Both the position numbers and the translations under genes were made by a program. Shown here one piece after another: positions 16,432 to 24,644 of a DNA stretch of 34,108 bases (positions within the stretch are counted from its first letter, which is position 1; every line of letters begins with the position of its first letter). This DNA comes from Citromicrobium sp. GTDB taxonomy: Bacteria > Pseudomonadota > Alphaproteobacteria > Sphingomonadales > Sphingomonadaceae. The stretch lies in the NCBI GenBank assembly GCA_003248395.1, contig QFNA01000030.1, positions 1 to 34,108 on the forward strand, read 5' to 3'. Below the pieces are notes generated by a model. It had not been told where the DNA came from, did no database searches, and worked only from the letters and a program-made list of their open reading frames with translations.

Positions 16432-17004
16432 TTACCAGTCGATCGAAACCCGCACCTTGCGCTCGTCGACCCCTGCCAGCTGCGCAATCGCCGCGCGGCT
16501 CGACGCGACCATTTCGGCAAGCGGGTTGATCCCGAATGAGTGGCCTCCAACAGCGGCAGCGTGCACCTGCGGCTGCACCGACTGGGCACCGCCATACAGC
16601 AGGTCGAGCTCGTCGATCCCGAACACCGATGCCAGCGCTTTCACCGCGCCGCCGCGCGGCCGCACCTTGTCGGTTTCCCATTTCCACAGCGTCGGTTTGG
16701 TCACGCCGACTTTCTCCGCCAGCGCGATCATCGAATGCGGCGACGCCTCGCGCAGCCGCTTGATCCGCTGTCCCAGCGTTTCATCGCTCAGGTCCCGCTC
16801 CTCGGGCCGTGGCGCCAGCGCGTGCTGCGGCCTTGCCCGCAACAGGGCGGCGCTCAACTGCGCCTTGGTCAGGTCGACTGCAAAGCGACAACCGTAAAGC
16901 TCGTCTCCCGACCAGGCGACCTGCGCCTCGTGTTCGTCGGGCCCCGGCAGGACGACCGTCAGCGGCTGGTCGACAACCAGCCGGTCCGACGTGTGGGCAT
17001 ACAT
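16432..17004 (-). CDS. PilZ-like/XRE helix-turn-helix regulator
   Basis: 190 residues from ATG 17004. Residues about 8-58 look like the C-terminal half of a PilZ domain (PLTVVLPGPDEHEAQVAWSGDELYGCRF), but the RxxxR and DxSxxG c-di-GMP motifs are not visible, so ligand binding is doubtful. Residues 77-137 form a clear XRE-type helix-turn-helix (LGQRIKRLREASPHSMIALAEKVGVTKPTLWKWETDKVRPRGG is split over its two helices). The start is uncertain: the frame is open to ATG 17043 and 17070, but TATAAT at 17037-17032 would place transcription after those, and AAGGGG stands before ATG 17004. A DNA-binding regulator near the Tad locus could control attachment genes (inference). Confidence 0.8.
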   Translation of the reverse strand: MYAHTSDRLVVDQPLTVVLPGPDEHEAQVAWSGDELYGCRFAVDLTKAQLSAALLRARPQHALAPRPEERDLSDETLGQRIKRLREASPHSMIALAEKVGVTKPTLWKWETDKVRPRGGAVKALASVFGIDELDLLYGGAQSVQPQVHAAAVGGHSFGINPLAEMVASSRAAIAQLAGVDERKVRVSIDW

Positions 17005-17016
17005 GAGGACATCCCC

Positions 17017-17037
17017 TTTCCCCATGGGGAAATTATA
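17017..17037 (-). promoter_or_regulatory. TATAAT box and 16-bp perfect palindrome at the regulator promoter
   Basis: TATAAT (17037-17032) is a perfect -10 element; no good -35 is seen. The palindrome TTTCCCCATGGGGAAA (17017-17032) starts at the end of the -10 box and covers the expected start site, the classic position for an operator. Confidence 0.5.
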
Positions 17038-17043
17038 CGTCAT

Positions 17044-17318
17044 AGGTGCGACCCTTGATCTGGCGGGCATTTTGGACCCGTCCGGTTAATTTTCGATTGC
17101 CTTCTATCGAATTTGCGCCGCCAATGAAACCGGTTTCCCGCGCTAAGGCGATGTTTTCCCAATGCTATGTCCGGTATCTGCCACGTTTACTGCACGGTTC
17201 GGCGCAGGCGCAATGACACTAGGTGTGGCCGGCGGGGTGCAGTGGGAAACGAATTGGCCGGGCACGTCGGATGGCGTTTGCCAGGCATGGTCCGCGCCCC
17301 TATCCGGACCGGCTTGCC
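17044..17318. other. Intergenic region upstream of the MATE gene
   Basis: No gene is supported. A small inverted repeat TTCGAT-8 bases-ATCGAA lies at 17092-17111. No clear promoter for the MATE gene was recognised. Confidence 0.4.
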
Positions 17319-18722
17319 ATGACACACGATGCTTTGTTGCAGGCCCCCGCGACCCGCGGTGACGGCTGGCGCGGCGAATTCGCCGCAACGCTGCGATTGA
17401 GCTGGCCGCTGGCGCTCGCCAATCTGCTCCAGATGCTGACCTATGCGGTAGACGTGATCTTCATCGCCAGGCTCGGCGAGGACCAGCTTGCCGCCTCGGC
17501 TCTCGCGGTCGCGCTCTTCGGCCTGGTCATGTGGGCGCTGTCGGGTCTTACGGGCGCGGTCGCACCGGTCATTGCGGCGGAACTGGGCGAGCGAGCCCCC
17601 GCCTTGCGCCCGGTGCGGCGTTCGGTTCGCATGGCGCTATGGCTTTCGGTCATCGCCGGAATTTTCGGCATGGCGCTCTGCCTCTTGCTTGGCCCGATCA
17701 TGCGCATCACGGGACAGGAACCGCAAATCGTCGGCCTCGCCGTCGAATACAACACGCTGCTGGTGCTCTCGATGGTGCCGATGCTGTTTAACAACGTCTT
17801 GCGCAGCTTCGTTTCAGCGCTCGACCGGCCGATCCTTGCGACCGTCATCACCGCCGCCGGGATCTTCGTCAATGCCGCCGCGAATTACGCCTTTATCTTC
17901 GGCAATTTCGGCGCGCCCGAACTGGGATTGCGAGGCGCCGCGATCGCCACGATCATCACCTCATTCACGACGCTGGGCGCTTACGTGGTCGCCATTCGTC
18001 TCGACCCCAGGCTGCACCGCTATCGCACGCTTGGCCGATGGTGGTCGCCCGATTGGGCACGGCTGGGACACATCGCGCGCATCGGTGCGCCGATTGCACT
18101 CACCATCACGGCAGAGGCCGGCATTTTCGGCGCTGCCGCGTTTCTGATGGGCAACATCGGCGCGAGCCAGCTTGCCGCGCACACCGTCGCGCTCCAGATC
18201 GCCGCTCTCGCGTTCCAGGTGCCGTTCGGTGTCGGTCAGGCGGCAACGATCCGCGTCGGCTATTTCTACGGTGCGCGCGATACCGAGGGGATGAAGCGCG
18301 CAGGTTGGGCGGCGATTGCGATCGGCACCGGCTTCATGGCGCTCACCGCCAGCGCCATGATCGCGATACCAAAGCCGCTGATCGCGATCTACGTCGACCC
18401 GTGGGATCCGGCCAATGCCGTGCTCGTGGGCTTCGCGCTAAGATACATCGTGATTGCTGCGGCCTTCCAGCTCTTCGACGGCATGCAGGCCGTCGCCGCG
18501 GGTGCCTTGCGCGGCCTTCAGGATACGCGCGTGCCGATGTGGATCGCGGCTTTTGCCTACTGGGTGCCCGGCATCGGCACCGCGCTGTGGCTCGGCTTTG
18601 CGACGCCGCTGGAGGGTACGGGCGTGTGGATCGGCCTGGCCGTCGGCCTGTTCTTTGCGGCGATTCTGCTGACGTGGCGCTGGCACCGGCGCGACGGGCT
18701 TGGATTGACGACGCGCGCGTAG
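17319..18722 (+). CDS. MATE family multidrug efflux pump
   Basis: 467 residues from ATG 17319 (MTHDALLQAP); the frame is open further upstream to 17223 but that part is not protein-like. Twelve hydrophobic segments are visible in two MatE halves, the first with LSWPLALANLLQMLTYAVDVIFIARLGE and the second with IGAPIALTITAEAGIFGAAAFLMG. It resembles the NorM/DinF group, which exports cationic drugs or metabolites in exchange for Na+ or H+. It is alone in its transcription unit as far as can be seen, and its substrate cannot be told from sequence. Confidence 0.92.
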   Translation: MTHDALLQAPATRGDGWRGEFAATLRLSWPLALANLLQMLTYAVDVIFIARLGEDQLAASALAVALFGLVMWALSGLTGAVAPVIAAELGERAPALRPVRRSVRMALWLSVIAGIFGMALCLLLGPIMRITGQEPQIVGLAVEYNTLLVLSMVPMLFNNVLRSFVSALDRPILATVITAAGIFVNAAANYAFIFGNFGAPELGLRGAAIATIITSFTTLGAYVVAIRLDPRLHRYRTLGRWWSPDWARLGHIARIGAPIALTITAEAGIFGAAAFLMGNIGASQLAAHTVALQIAALAFQVPFGVGQAATIRVGYFYGARDTEGMKRAGWAAIAIGTGFMALTASAMIAIPKPLIAIYVDPWDPANAVLVGFALRYIVIAAAFQLFDGMQAVAAGALRGLQDTRVPMWIAAFAYWVPGIGTALWLGFATPLEGTGVWIGLAVGLFFAAILLTWRWHRRDGLGLTTRA

Positions 18723-18970
18723 CCGACGCACGAATCGCCAGTCGCTTGGCCAAGTCATCACATTAGGTGAACTAAGTTGATGGGCTGCTGTCGGTTTGAA
18801 CGCACATTTTCGAACGACTGGAACGCCGGATACCCAATTATCTAGATTTTATATACATAATCAGTCTTGATTTTGACTTGCTAGCGTAATTTCAATGCTT
18901 CAATAACAAGATTAACCGGGGTTTCATTAAATATAGCGCATCGACATGCGCGTTGATCTAGGGGCGCGTC
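18723..18970. other. AT-rich intergenic region with hairpin before the small membrane protein
   Basis: This 248-base gap is distinctly AT-rich (18820-18935). TTGACT at 18873-18878 could be a -35 element, but no good -10 lies at the right spacing. GCGCAT-CGAC-ATGCGC (18936-18951) forms a 6-bp stem with a 4-base loop, 20 bases before ATG 18971. Confidence 0.4.
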
Positions 18971-19357
18971 ATGGTGGTCGCCAGTACGTGGGTGGATGCG
19001 GCAATTCTTGTCGCATTATATATCGTTGCGGCATTCTTTTCGGGCGCGATGTTCGTCCGGCTCTTCCCTCGACTTTCCGTCAGCAAGACGATGCGCAAGA
19101 GGCCGCCGCTGATCCTGATCTGGCCGCTGCTGCTATTATTCGAAATCATCAAAGTCATTGCCCGCGTTTTCCAGTTCCTGTTCGGCGCATTGGGAAGGCT
19201 TTTCGAATGGCTCTCGGGCCACAAGCTCTATCGGCGGACAGGCTATGCCGCCGCCTACACGCGCCAATCGTCAGGCTCGCGCGCCTCGCGGAAAGCCGAC
19301 GGCAAACTGGAACGGTCGCCCGATCGCTTCTCCGAACCGGAAACGCACAACGCCTGA
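18971..19357 (+). CDS. Small membrane protein, unknown function
   Basis: 128 residues with a ribosome-like AGGGGC before ATG 18971. Two hydrophobic segments, WVDAAILVALYIVAAFFSGAMFV and PPLILIWPLLLLFEIIKVI followed by an amphipathic aromatic stretch VFQFLFGALGRLFEWLSG, then a hydrophilic basic tail of 45 residues. I do not recognise the family. It converges with the MscS gene, 28 bases away. Confidence 0.65.
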   Translation: MVVASTWVDAAILVALYIVAAFFSGAMFVRLFPRLSVSKTMRKRPPLILIWPLLLLFEIIKVIARVFQFLFGALGRLFEWLSGHKLYRRTGYAAAYTRQSSGSRASRKADGKLERSPDRFSEPETHNA

Positions 19358-19385
19358 TCGCGCGTCTTTCCGCAAGCTCTAAGCC

Positions 19386-20321
19386 CTAGGCAGCCCGCTG
19401 CGTGACCTCGCGTTGCGGGAACGGGATCGTGATCCCGACATCGTCGAAGCGTGCCTTGGCGGCTTCGGTCAGGTCCCAGCTCAGGCCGAGATAATCGCCG
19501 GTCGCACACCACACGCGCATGCCTATCCCCACCGAACTGTCGTCGAGCGAATTGACGAAGGCAACTGGCGCGGGATCGTCCAGAACGCGTTCGTCCGCTT
19601 CGGCCAGGGCGAGCAACTCGCGCCGCGCCTGATCCATGCTGTCATTATATCCGATACCGACCACCAGTTCGAACCGCCGGATCGGATGCCGGTGATAATT
19701 GACGATAGGCTGGTTCCACAGCTCGGAATTGGGGATCATGACGAACAGGCCGTCGAACTGCTTGAGTTCGGTCGTGAACAGTCCAATCTCCTGGACCACG
19801 CCGGTGATGTCGCCGACATTGATCGCTTCGCCAACCTTGAACGGCCGCTGCACCAGGATCATCACGCCCGACGCGACATTGCTCAGCGTCCCTTGTAGTG
19901 CCAGGCCGATGGCCAGCGCCATGCCGCCCAGGGCAGCCAGTATGCTCGTGGTTTCGACCCCGAATTGCGTCAGGACGGTGATGAGCACCATCGCCCACAG
20001 CGCATATTTCACGAGATTCGACAGGAAGTTTGCAATCGTCGCATCGAAATGCGGCGAACGCTTCAGCGCCCGCTCGACCCATTTCGACAGGATCCGTGCC
20101 AGCAGCAGCCCGATAATCAGGACGGCGAAGGCTCCGGCGATTTCGATCATGTGAACTTTGAGCCATACTAGCGCCTGTTCGGGAAAGCTGCGCTGCGCGA
20201 CTGCGGTGGTGGTGGCTGCTGTTGTAGAGATGGGGTGCTCCTGCACGTCGAAGGCTGTGTTGCCGGCGCATTCTGCCAAGAAATCTGCCTGCCGGCCGTT
20301 ATCGGGTTTGCCTTCATCCAA
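19386..20321 (-). CDS. mscS: Small-conductance mechanosensitive channel (MscS family)
   Basis: Up to 311 residues. Membrane segments at about 58-80 (MIEIAGAFAVLIIGLLLARIL), 100-120 and the pore helix with the Gly/Ala-rich face LAALGGMALAIGLALQGTLSNVASGVMIL, followed by the beta domain (PFKVGEAINVGDITGVVQEIGLFTTEL) and the alpha/beta C-terminal domain. This is a standard short MscS that opens under membrane tension to release solutes in osmotic downshock. The first 40 residues are hydrophilic and poorly conserved, and no ribosome site precedes ATG 20321; GTG 20246 is a possible start. Confidence 0.92.
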   Translation of the reverse strand: MDEGKPDNGRQADFLAECAGNTAFDVQEHPISTTAATTTAVAQRSFPEQALVWLKVHMIEIAGAFAVLIIGLLLARILSKWVERALKRSPHFDATIANFLSNLVKYALWAMVLITVLTQFGVETTSILAALGGMALAIGLALQGTLSNVASGVMILVQRPFKVGEAINVGDITGVVQEIGLFTTELKQFDGLFVMIPNSELWNQPIVNYHRHPIRRFELVVGIGYNDSMDQARRELLALAEADERVLDDPAPVAFVNSLDDSSVGIGMRVWCATGDYLGLSWDLTEAAKARFDDVGITIPFPQREVTQRAA

Positions 20322-20350
20322 CGGCAGCAGATTTTTTCGTTCCCGACCCG

Positions 20351-20379
20351 TTGACTCTGCTCCGCGCGATTAACATATG
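20351..20379 (+). promoter_or_regulatory. Probable groESL promoter
   Basis: TTGACT (20351-20356) is followed after 17 bases by CATATG (20374-20379), a moderate -10; TAACAT at 20371 is an alternative with short spacing. Transcription would start just before or inside the CIRCE element. Confidence 0.5.
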
Positions 20380-20386
20380 CGCGCCG

Positions 20387-20413
20387 CTGGCACTCGTATA
20401 CCGTGAGTGCCAA
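20387..20413 (+). promoter_or_regulatory. CIRCE element (HrcA operator)
   Basis: TGGCACTC and GAGTGCCA are perfect 8-base inverted arms separated by exactly 9 bases (GTATACCGT). The consensus is TTAGCACTC-N9-GAGTGCTAA. It sits in the groESL promoter, where HrcA binds and is released on heat shock. Confidence 0.92.
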
Positions 20414-20449
20414 GGTTCATATCAACTCTGAAACGAGAAAGGTCACAAC

Positions 20450-20737
20450 ATGGCATTTCGTCCGCTGCACGACCGCGTACTGGTCCGTCGCATCGAAGCC
20501 GACCAGAAGACCGCCGGCGGCATCATCATTCCCGACAGCGCACAGGAAAAGCCGAGCGAAGGCGAAATCGTCTCCGTCGGTAACGGCGCGAAGGCCGAAG
20601 ACGGCACCGTCACCGCGCTCGACGTCAAGGCTGGCGATCGCGTGCTGTTCGGCAAGTGGTCAGGCACCGAAGTCAAGATCGACGGCGAAGACCTGCTGAT
20701 CATGAAAGAAAGCGACATCATGGGCGTCATCGGTTGA
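20450..20737 (+). CDS. groES: Co-chaperonin GroES
   Basis: 95 residues, full length. MAFRPLHDRVLVRRIEAD at the start, the mobile loop TAGGIIIPDSAQEKPSEG (about 22-39), KAGDRVLFGKWSGTEVKIDG and the end ILGVIG-like MGVIG. It caps the GroEL cavity. Ribosome site GAAAGG precedes ATG 20450. It is the first gene of the groESL operon, 62 bases ahead of groEL. Confidence 0.98.
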   Translation: MAFRPLHDRVLVRRIEADQKTAGGIIIPDSAQEKPSEGEIVSVGNGAKAEDGTVTALDVKAGDRVLFGKWSGTEVKIDGEDLLIMKESDIMGVIG

Positions 20738-20751
20738 ACCGTGATTTTCGA

Positions 20752-20773
20752 GTGAACTTTCAGTGAACTTTCA
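20752..20773 (+). repeat. Tandem 11-base repeat between groES and groEL
   Basis: GTGAACTTTCA occurs twice back to back in the 62-base groES-groEL gap, followed by AAATTTTTCG and the groEL ribosome site AAAGGA. Confidence 0.8.
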
Positions 20774-20799
20774 AATTTTTCGATAAAGGAATCATCATC

Positions 20800-22446
20800 A
20801 TGGCTGCAAAGGACGTAAAGTTCAGCCGCGACGCGCGCGAAGGCATTCAGCGCGGTGTCGACACACTCGCCAATGCCGTAAAGGTCACGCTCGGCCCCAA
20901 GGGTCGCAACGTCGTGATCGACAAGAGCTTCGGCGCGCCCCGCATCACCAAGGACGGCGTCACTGTCGCCAAGGAAGTCGAACTGAAGGACAAGTTCGAA
21001 AACATGGGCGCGCAGATGCTCAAGGAAGTCGCTTCGAAGTCGAACGACGCCGCGGGTGACGGCACCACCACCGCCACCGTGCTTGCCCAGTCGATCGTGA
21101 CCGAGGGCATGAAGTCGGTTGCTGCCGGCATGAACCCGATGGACCTCAAGCGCGGCATCGATCTCGCTGTCGAGAAGGTCGTCGAGAACCTCAAGAACCG
21201 TTCGAAGGACGTTTCCGGCTCGAGCGAAATCGCCCAGGTCGGTATCATTTCCGCCAACGGCGACCGTGAAGTCGGCGAGAAGATCGCCGAAGCCATGGAA
21301 AAGGTCGGCAAGGAAGGCGTGATCACCGTCGACGAGAGCAAGGGTCTCGAATTCGAGCTCGAAACCGTCGAAGGCATGCAGTTCGATCGCGGCTACCTTT
21401 CGCCGTACTTCATCACCAACCCGGACAAGATGACGGTCGAACTCGAAAACCCGTACATCCTGATCCACGAGAAGAAGCTCTCGAACCTGCAGTCGATGCT
21501 GCCGGTGCTCGAAGCGGCTGTCCAGTCGGGCCGTCCGCTGCTGATCATCGCAGAAGACATCGAAGGCGAAGCGCTGGCCACCCTCGTGGTCAACAAGCTG
21601 CGCGGCGGCCTCAAGGTCGCAGCCGTCAAGGCTCCGGGCTTCGGCGACCGGCGCAAGGCCATGCTGCAGGACATCGCGATCCTGACGAAGGGCGAGATGA
21701 TCAGCGAGGATCTCGGCATCAAGCTCGAAAACGTCACGCTCGGCATGCTCGGTGAAGCCAAGCGCGTCACCATCGACAAGGACAACACCACCATCGTCGA
21801 CGGTGCCGGTGACGAAGGCGACATCAAGGCGCGCGTCGGTGAAATCCGCACGCAGATCGACAATACCTCGTCCGACTACGACCGCGAGAAGCTGCAGGAA
21901 CGCCTGGCGAAGCTTGCCGGCGGTGTTGCCGTGATCAAGGTCGGCGGTGCTACCGAAGTCGAGGTCAAGGAACGCAAGGACCGCGTCGACGATGCGCTCC
22001 ACGCAACCCGCGCTGCCGTCGAAGAAGGCATCGTTCCGGGCGGCGGCACTGCGCTGCTTTACGCAGCACAGGCTCTCGAAGGGCTGACCGGCGAGAACGA
22101 CGACCAGACCCGCGGCATCGACATCGTGCGTCGCGGCCTTCAGGCTCCGGTTCGCCAGATCGCCAGCAACGCTGGCCATGACGGCGCCGTGGTTGCCGGC
22201 AAGCTGCTCGAAGGCAAGGACGACAGTCTTGGCTTCAACGCTGCGACCGACACGTACGAGAACCTGGTTGCGGCTGGCGTGATCGACCCGACCAAGGTGG
22301 TGCGTACCGCGCTGCAGAATGCTGCCTCGGTGGCAGGTCTGCTGATCACGACCGAAGCGGCCATCGTCGAAAAGCCGGAAGACAAGGCTGCGGCCCCGAT
22401 GCCCGACATGGGCGGAATGGGTGGCATGGGCGGAATGGGCTTCTAA
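20800..22446 (+). CDS. groEL: Chaperonin GroEL (Hsp60)
   Basis: 548 residues, full length, starting MAAKDVKFSRDAREGI. The ATP-binding stretches LGPKGRNVV and GDGTTTATVLAQ, the catalytic Asp region and the C-terminal GGM repeat (MPDMGGMGGMGGMGF) are all present. It forms the double ring that folds proteins in the cytoplasm with GroES. The single groESL copy seen is under a CIRCE element. Its codon use is strongly biased, as expected for a highly expressed gene. Confidence 0.99.
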   Translation: MAAKDVKFSRDAREGIQRGVDTLANAVKVTLGPKGRNVVIDKSFGAPRITKDGVTVAKEVELKDKFENMGAQMLKEVASKSNDAAGDGTTTATVLAQSIVTEGMKSVAAGMNPMDLKRGIDLAVEKVVENLKNRSKDVSGSSEIAQVGIISANGDREVGEKIAEAMEKVGKEGVITVDESKGLEFELETVEGMQFDRGYLSPYFITNPDKMTVELENPYILIHEKKLSNLQSMLPVLEAAVQSGRPLLIIAEDIEGEALATLVVNKLRGGLKVAAVKAPGFGDRRKAMLQDIAILTKGEMISEDLGIKLENVTLGMLGEAKRVTIDKDNTTIVDGAGDEGDIKARVGEIRTQIDNTSSDYDREKLQERLAKLAGGVAVIKVGGATEVEVKERKDRVDDALHATRAAVEEGIVPGGGTALLYAAQALEGLTGENDDQTRGIDIVRRGLQAPVRQIASNAGHDGAVVAGKLLEGKDDSLGFNAATDTYENLVAAGVIDPTKVVRTALQNAASVAGLLITTEAAIVEKPEDKAAAPMPDMGGMGGMGGMGF

Positions 22447-22476
22447 GCCCTACCCCTCGGCCAGCGCCATAATAAG

Positions 22477-22510
22477 AGCCCGGCGGGAGCGATCCCGCCG
22501 GGCTTCCTTG
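22477..22510 (+). terminator. Terminator after groEL
   Basis: AGCCCGGCGGGA and TCCCGCCGGGCT form a perfect 12-bp stem with a 4-base loop (GCGA), followed by TCCTTGTCTT. It lies between groEL and the convergent csoR and may act in both directions. Confidence 0.88.
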
Positions 22511-22568
22511 TCTTCATTCGAATTCGACCAGGCCACCGCCATGATGCGGTCAGCTATAAGCCGTTTCT

Positions 22569-22838
22569 CTAACGCTTCGTCTTGCCGAAGAGATCGATCA
22601 GTTCGCTGAACTTGGCTTGCTGGTCCTCGGCATCGCCCGACGCAATCGCCTCGGCAACGCAATGCGCCGCATGGTTCTTGAGTATCTCGTCCTCGGCCCG
22701 CGCAAGAGCCGACTTCACGGCCTGCAACTGGTGCAGGATGTCAATGCAATAGCGGTCATCTTCGACCATTTGGGCAACCCCGCGCACCTGCCCTTCGACA
22801 CGGCGCAGTCGGTTGAGGATGGCTTTATTCTCGCCCAT
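22569..22838 (-). CDS. csoR: CsoR/RcnR-family copper-sensing repressor
   Basis: 89 residues, all-helical DUF156 protein. Metal ligands are Cys31 (RYCIDILHQ), His56 and Cys60 (NHAAHC), with the same spacing as Cys36, His61 and Cys65 of the M. tuberculosis Cu(I) sensor CsoR, so copper is the likely effector. In this family the apo-protein represses and Cu(I) releases it. It is divergent from copA, with a fitting inverted repeat between the two genes, and probably regulates both. Confidence 0.92.
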   Translation of the reverse strand: MGENKAILNRLRRVEGQVRGVAQMVEDDRYCIDILHQLQAVKSALARAEDEILKNHAAHCVAEAIASGDAEDQQAKFSELIDLFGKTKR

Positions 22839-22856
22839 CGTCTGGCTCTCTCTTGT

Positions 22857-22873
22857 ATACCCTATGGGGGTAT
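22857..22873. promoter_or_regulatory. CsoR-type operator between csoR and copA
   Basis: ATACCC-5 bases-GGGTAT is a perfect inverted repeat with a G/C-rich core like known CsoR boxes. TTGTAT (22853-22858) and TATAGC (22876-22881) are 17 bases apart and could be the copA promoter, which would put the operator in the spacer. Confidence 0.7.
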
Positions 22874-22904
22874 CATATAGCGCGTCACAGGAGACTCAAG
22901 CGCT

Positions 22905-24644
22905 ATGCCGATCAATCCCCTGTCGCGCCGCAATTTCATCGCCGGGACGAGCGCGCTCGCCGCCGCTGGATTAGCTATGCCCTCATGGGCTCGCGGGGCA
23001 AGCCTGAATCACGCCGCCAGCGGCTTCGGCGCACTGTCGGGCGAACGGATCGCCCTGACCATCGCGGCGCATCACCGCAGCGTCGGCGGTCGCAGCGGCC
23101 ACGCCATCGCGGTCAACGGGACTGTCCCCGGCCCTCTCCTACGGCTGCGCGAAGGGCAGGACCTGCGCATCGACGTGACCAATACGCTGGACGAAGACAG
23201 CTCCATCCACTGGCATGGCCTGCTTCTCCCGTTTCAATTCGACGGAGTGCCGGGGGTGAGCTTTCCCGGCATCGCACCGGGCGAAACCTTCACTTACGAA
23301 TTCCCCGTCCGCCAGAGCGGAACATACTGGTGGCATAGTCACTCGGGCCTGCAGGAACAGGCAGGCCATTACGGCCCGATCATCATAGACAGTGCTGATC
23401 CAGATCCGCGCTACGATCGCGATTACGTCGTCATGCTGAGCGAATTTGCTGCGCTGCATCCACACGAGATCATGCGCAAGCTCAAGGTCGGCGAGCACTA
23501 CTTCAATGACCAGATGCAGACTGCAACCGAAGGCCGGATGCCCATTGGCGACCGGCTGAAATGGGGTGGCATGCGCATGAATCCTCGCGACATCGCGGAC
23601 GTTTCTGCCCCGGCTTACACCTATCTCGTCAATGGCCACGGGCCAGAGGACGGCCTCGAATACGCCTTCACTCCCGGAGAGCGGATCAGGCTCCGCTTCA
23701 TCAACGGCTCGGCCATGACTTTCTTCAACGTGCGCATTCCCGGCGTACCGATGACAGTTATCGCAGCCGACGGAATGGACGTGGCCGATGTCGTGGTGGA
23801 CGAGTTCCAGATCGGCACTGCCGAAACCTATGATGTCATCATCAATCCCGGCGCCGGAGCGCATGGCATCGTGGCCGAAGCGATGGACCGCTCGGACATG
23901 GGCTTTGCCACGCTTACCTCGGTGCCAGGACAACGCGCCGCCCCGCCATCTTTGCGCGAGATACCGACACTCACCATGGCCGATATGGGCATGGGCTCCA
24001 TGAGCCACATGGGCCATGAAAGTGGGGGGCATGGAGACGATGCCGCCGAAACCGATGGCCCGAGTGCGATGGACCATGCCATGCGCGACACCGACGCATT
24101 GCCACCCGATGTCAAGGTTGGCCCCGGGATAGACATGGTGTCACCCATGCCTGTCGATCGGATGGATTTTCCTGGCCTGGGCCTCGACGCGGTCGAACAT
24201 CGCGTCCTGCGCTACACGGACCTCGTCGCGAAACGGCCCAACCCGCATCGCATGGCGACGCGGCAGATGGAAATCCATCTGACCGGCAACATGGAACGGT
24301 ATATGTGGAGCTTCGACGGGCGGAAGTTTTCAGCCGTCACAGACACGCCGATCCGGTTCGCCTATGACGAACGCGTACGCGTCAAGTTGGTCAACGATAC
24401 AATGATGGCCCACCCGATTCACCTTCACGGCCACTTCTTCGAACTGGTCAACGGTGCCGGCATGATGAACCAGCCGCTCAAGCATACGGTGATCGTTCAA
24501 CCGGGCGGCAGCGCAACCTTCGACCTGACGGCGAACGAGCCGGGCGACTGGGCTTTCCATTGCCACCTGCTCTATCACATGCACGCCGGAATGATGCAGA
24601 CTGTTACCGTCAGGCCGTTCCCCTCTTCGGGAGAGGAAACGTGA
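22905..24644 (+). CDS. copA: Periplasmic multicopper oxidase CopA
   Basis: 579 residues with a twin-arginine signal (SRRNFIAG at 7-14, hydrophobic stretch to about 30). All multicopper oxidase motifs are visible: HWHG (102-105), WHSH (143-146), HPIHLHGH (503-510) and HCHLLYHMHAGM (552-563), the last giving type 1 copper ligands C553, H558 and M563. A Met/His-rich loop (about 360-385, MADMGMGSMSHMGH) is typical of PcoA/CopA and may bind Cu(I). It oxidises Cu(I) and protects the periplasm. It is divergent from csoR and overlaps copB by 4 bases. Confidence 0.95.
   Translation: MPINPLSRRNFIAGTSALAAAGLAMPSWARGASLNHAASGFGALSGERIALTIAAHHRSVGGRSGHAIAVNGTVPGPLLRLREGQDLRIDVTNTLDEDSSIHWHGLLLPFQFDGVPGVSFPGIAPGETFTYEFPVRQSGTYWWHSHSGLQEQAGHYGPIIIDSADPDPRYDRDYVVMLSEFAALHPHEIMRKLKVGEHYFNDQMQTATEGRMPIGDRLKWGGMRMNPRDIADVSAPAYTYLVNGHGPEDGLEYAFTPGERIRLRFINGSAMTFFNVRIPGVPMTVIAADGMDVADVVVDEFQIGTAETYDVIINPGAGAHGIVAEAMDRSDMGFATLTSVPGQRAAPPSLREIPTLTMADMGMGSMSHMGHESGGHGDDAAETDGPSAMDHAMRDTDALPPDVKVGPGIDMVSPMPVDRMDFPGLGLDAVEHRVLRYTDLVAKRPNPHRMATRQMEIHLTGNMERYMWSFDGRKFSAVTDTPIRFAYDERVRVKLVNDTMMAHPIHLHGHFFELVNGAGMMNQPLKHTVIVQPGGSATFDLTANEPGDWAFHCHLLYHMHAGMMQTVTVRPFPSSGEET

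Noticed and set aside
20371..20376. TAACAT as groESL -10 box
   Set aside because: Spacing of 14 bases from TTGACT is too short; CATATG at 17 bases fits better.
20443..22179. 578-codon minus-strand frame opposite groES-groEL
   Set aside because: Shadow of strongly biased chaperonin codons.
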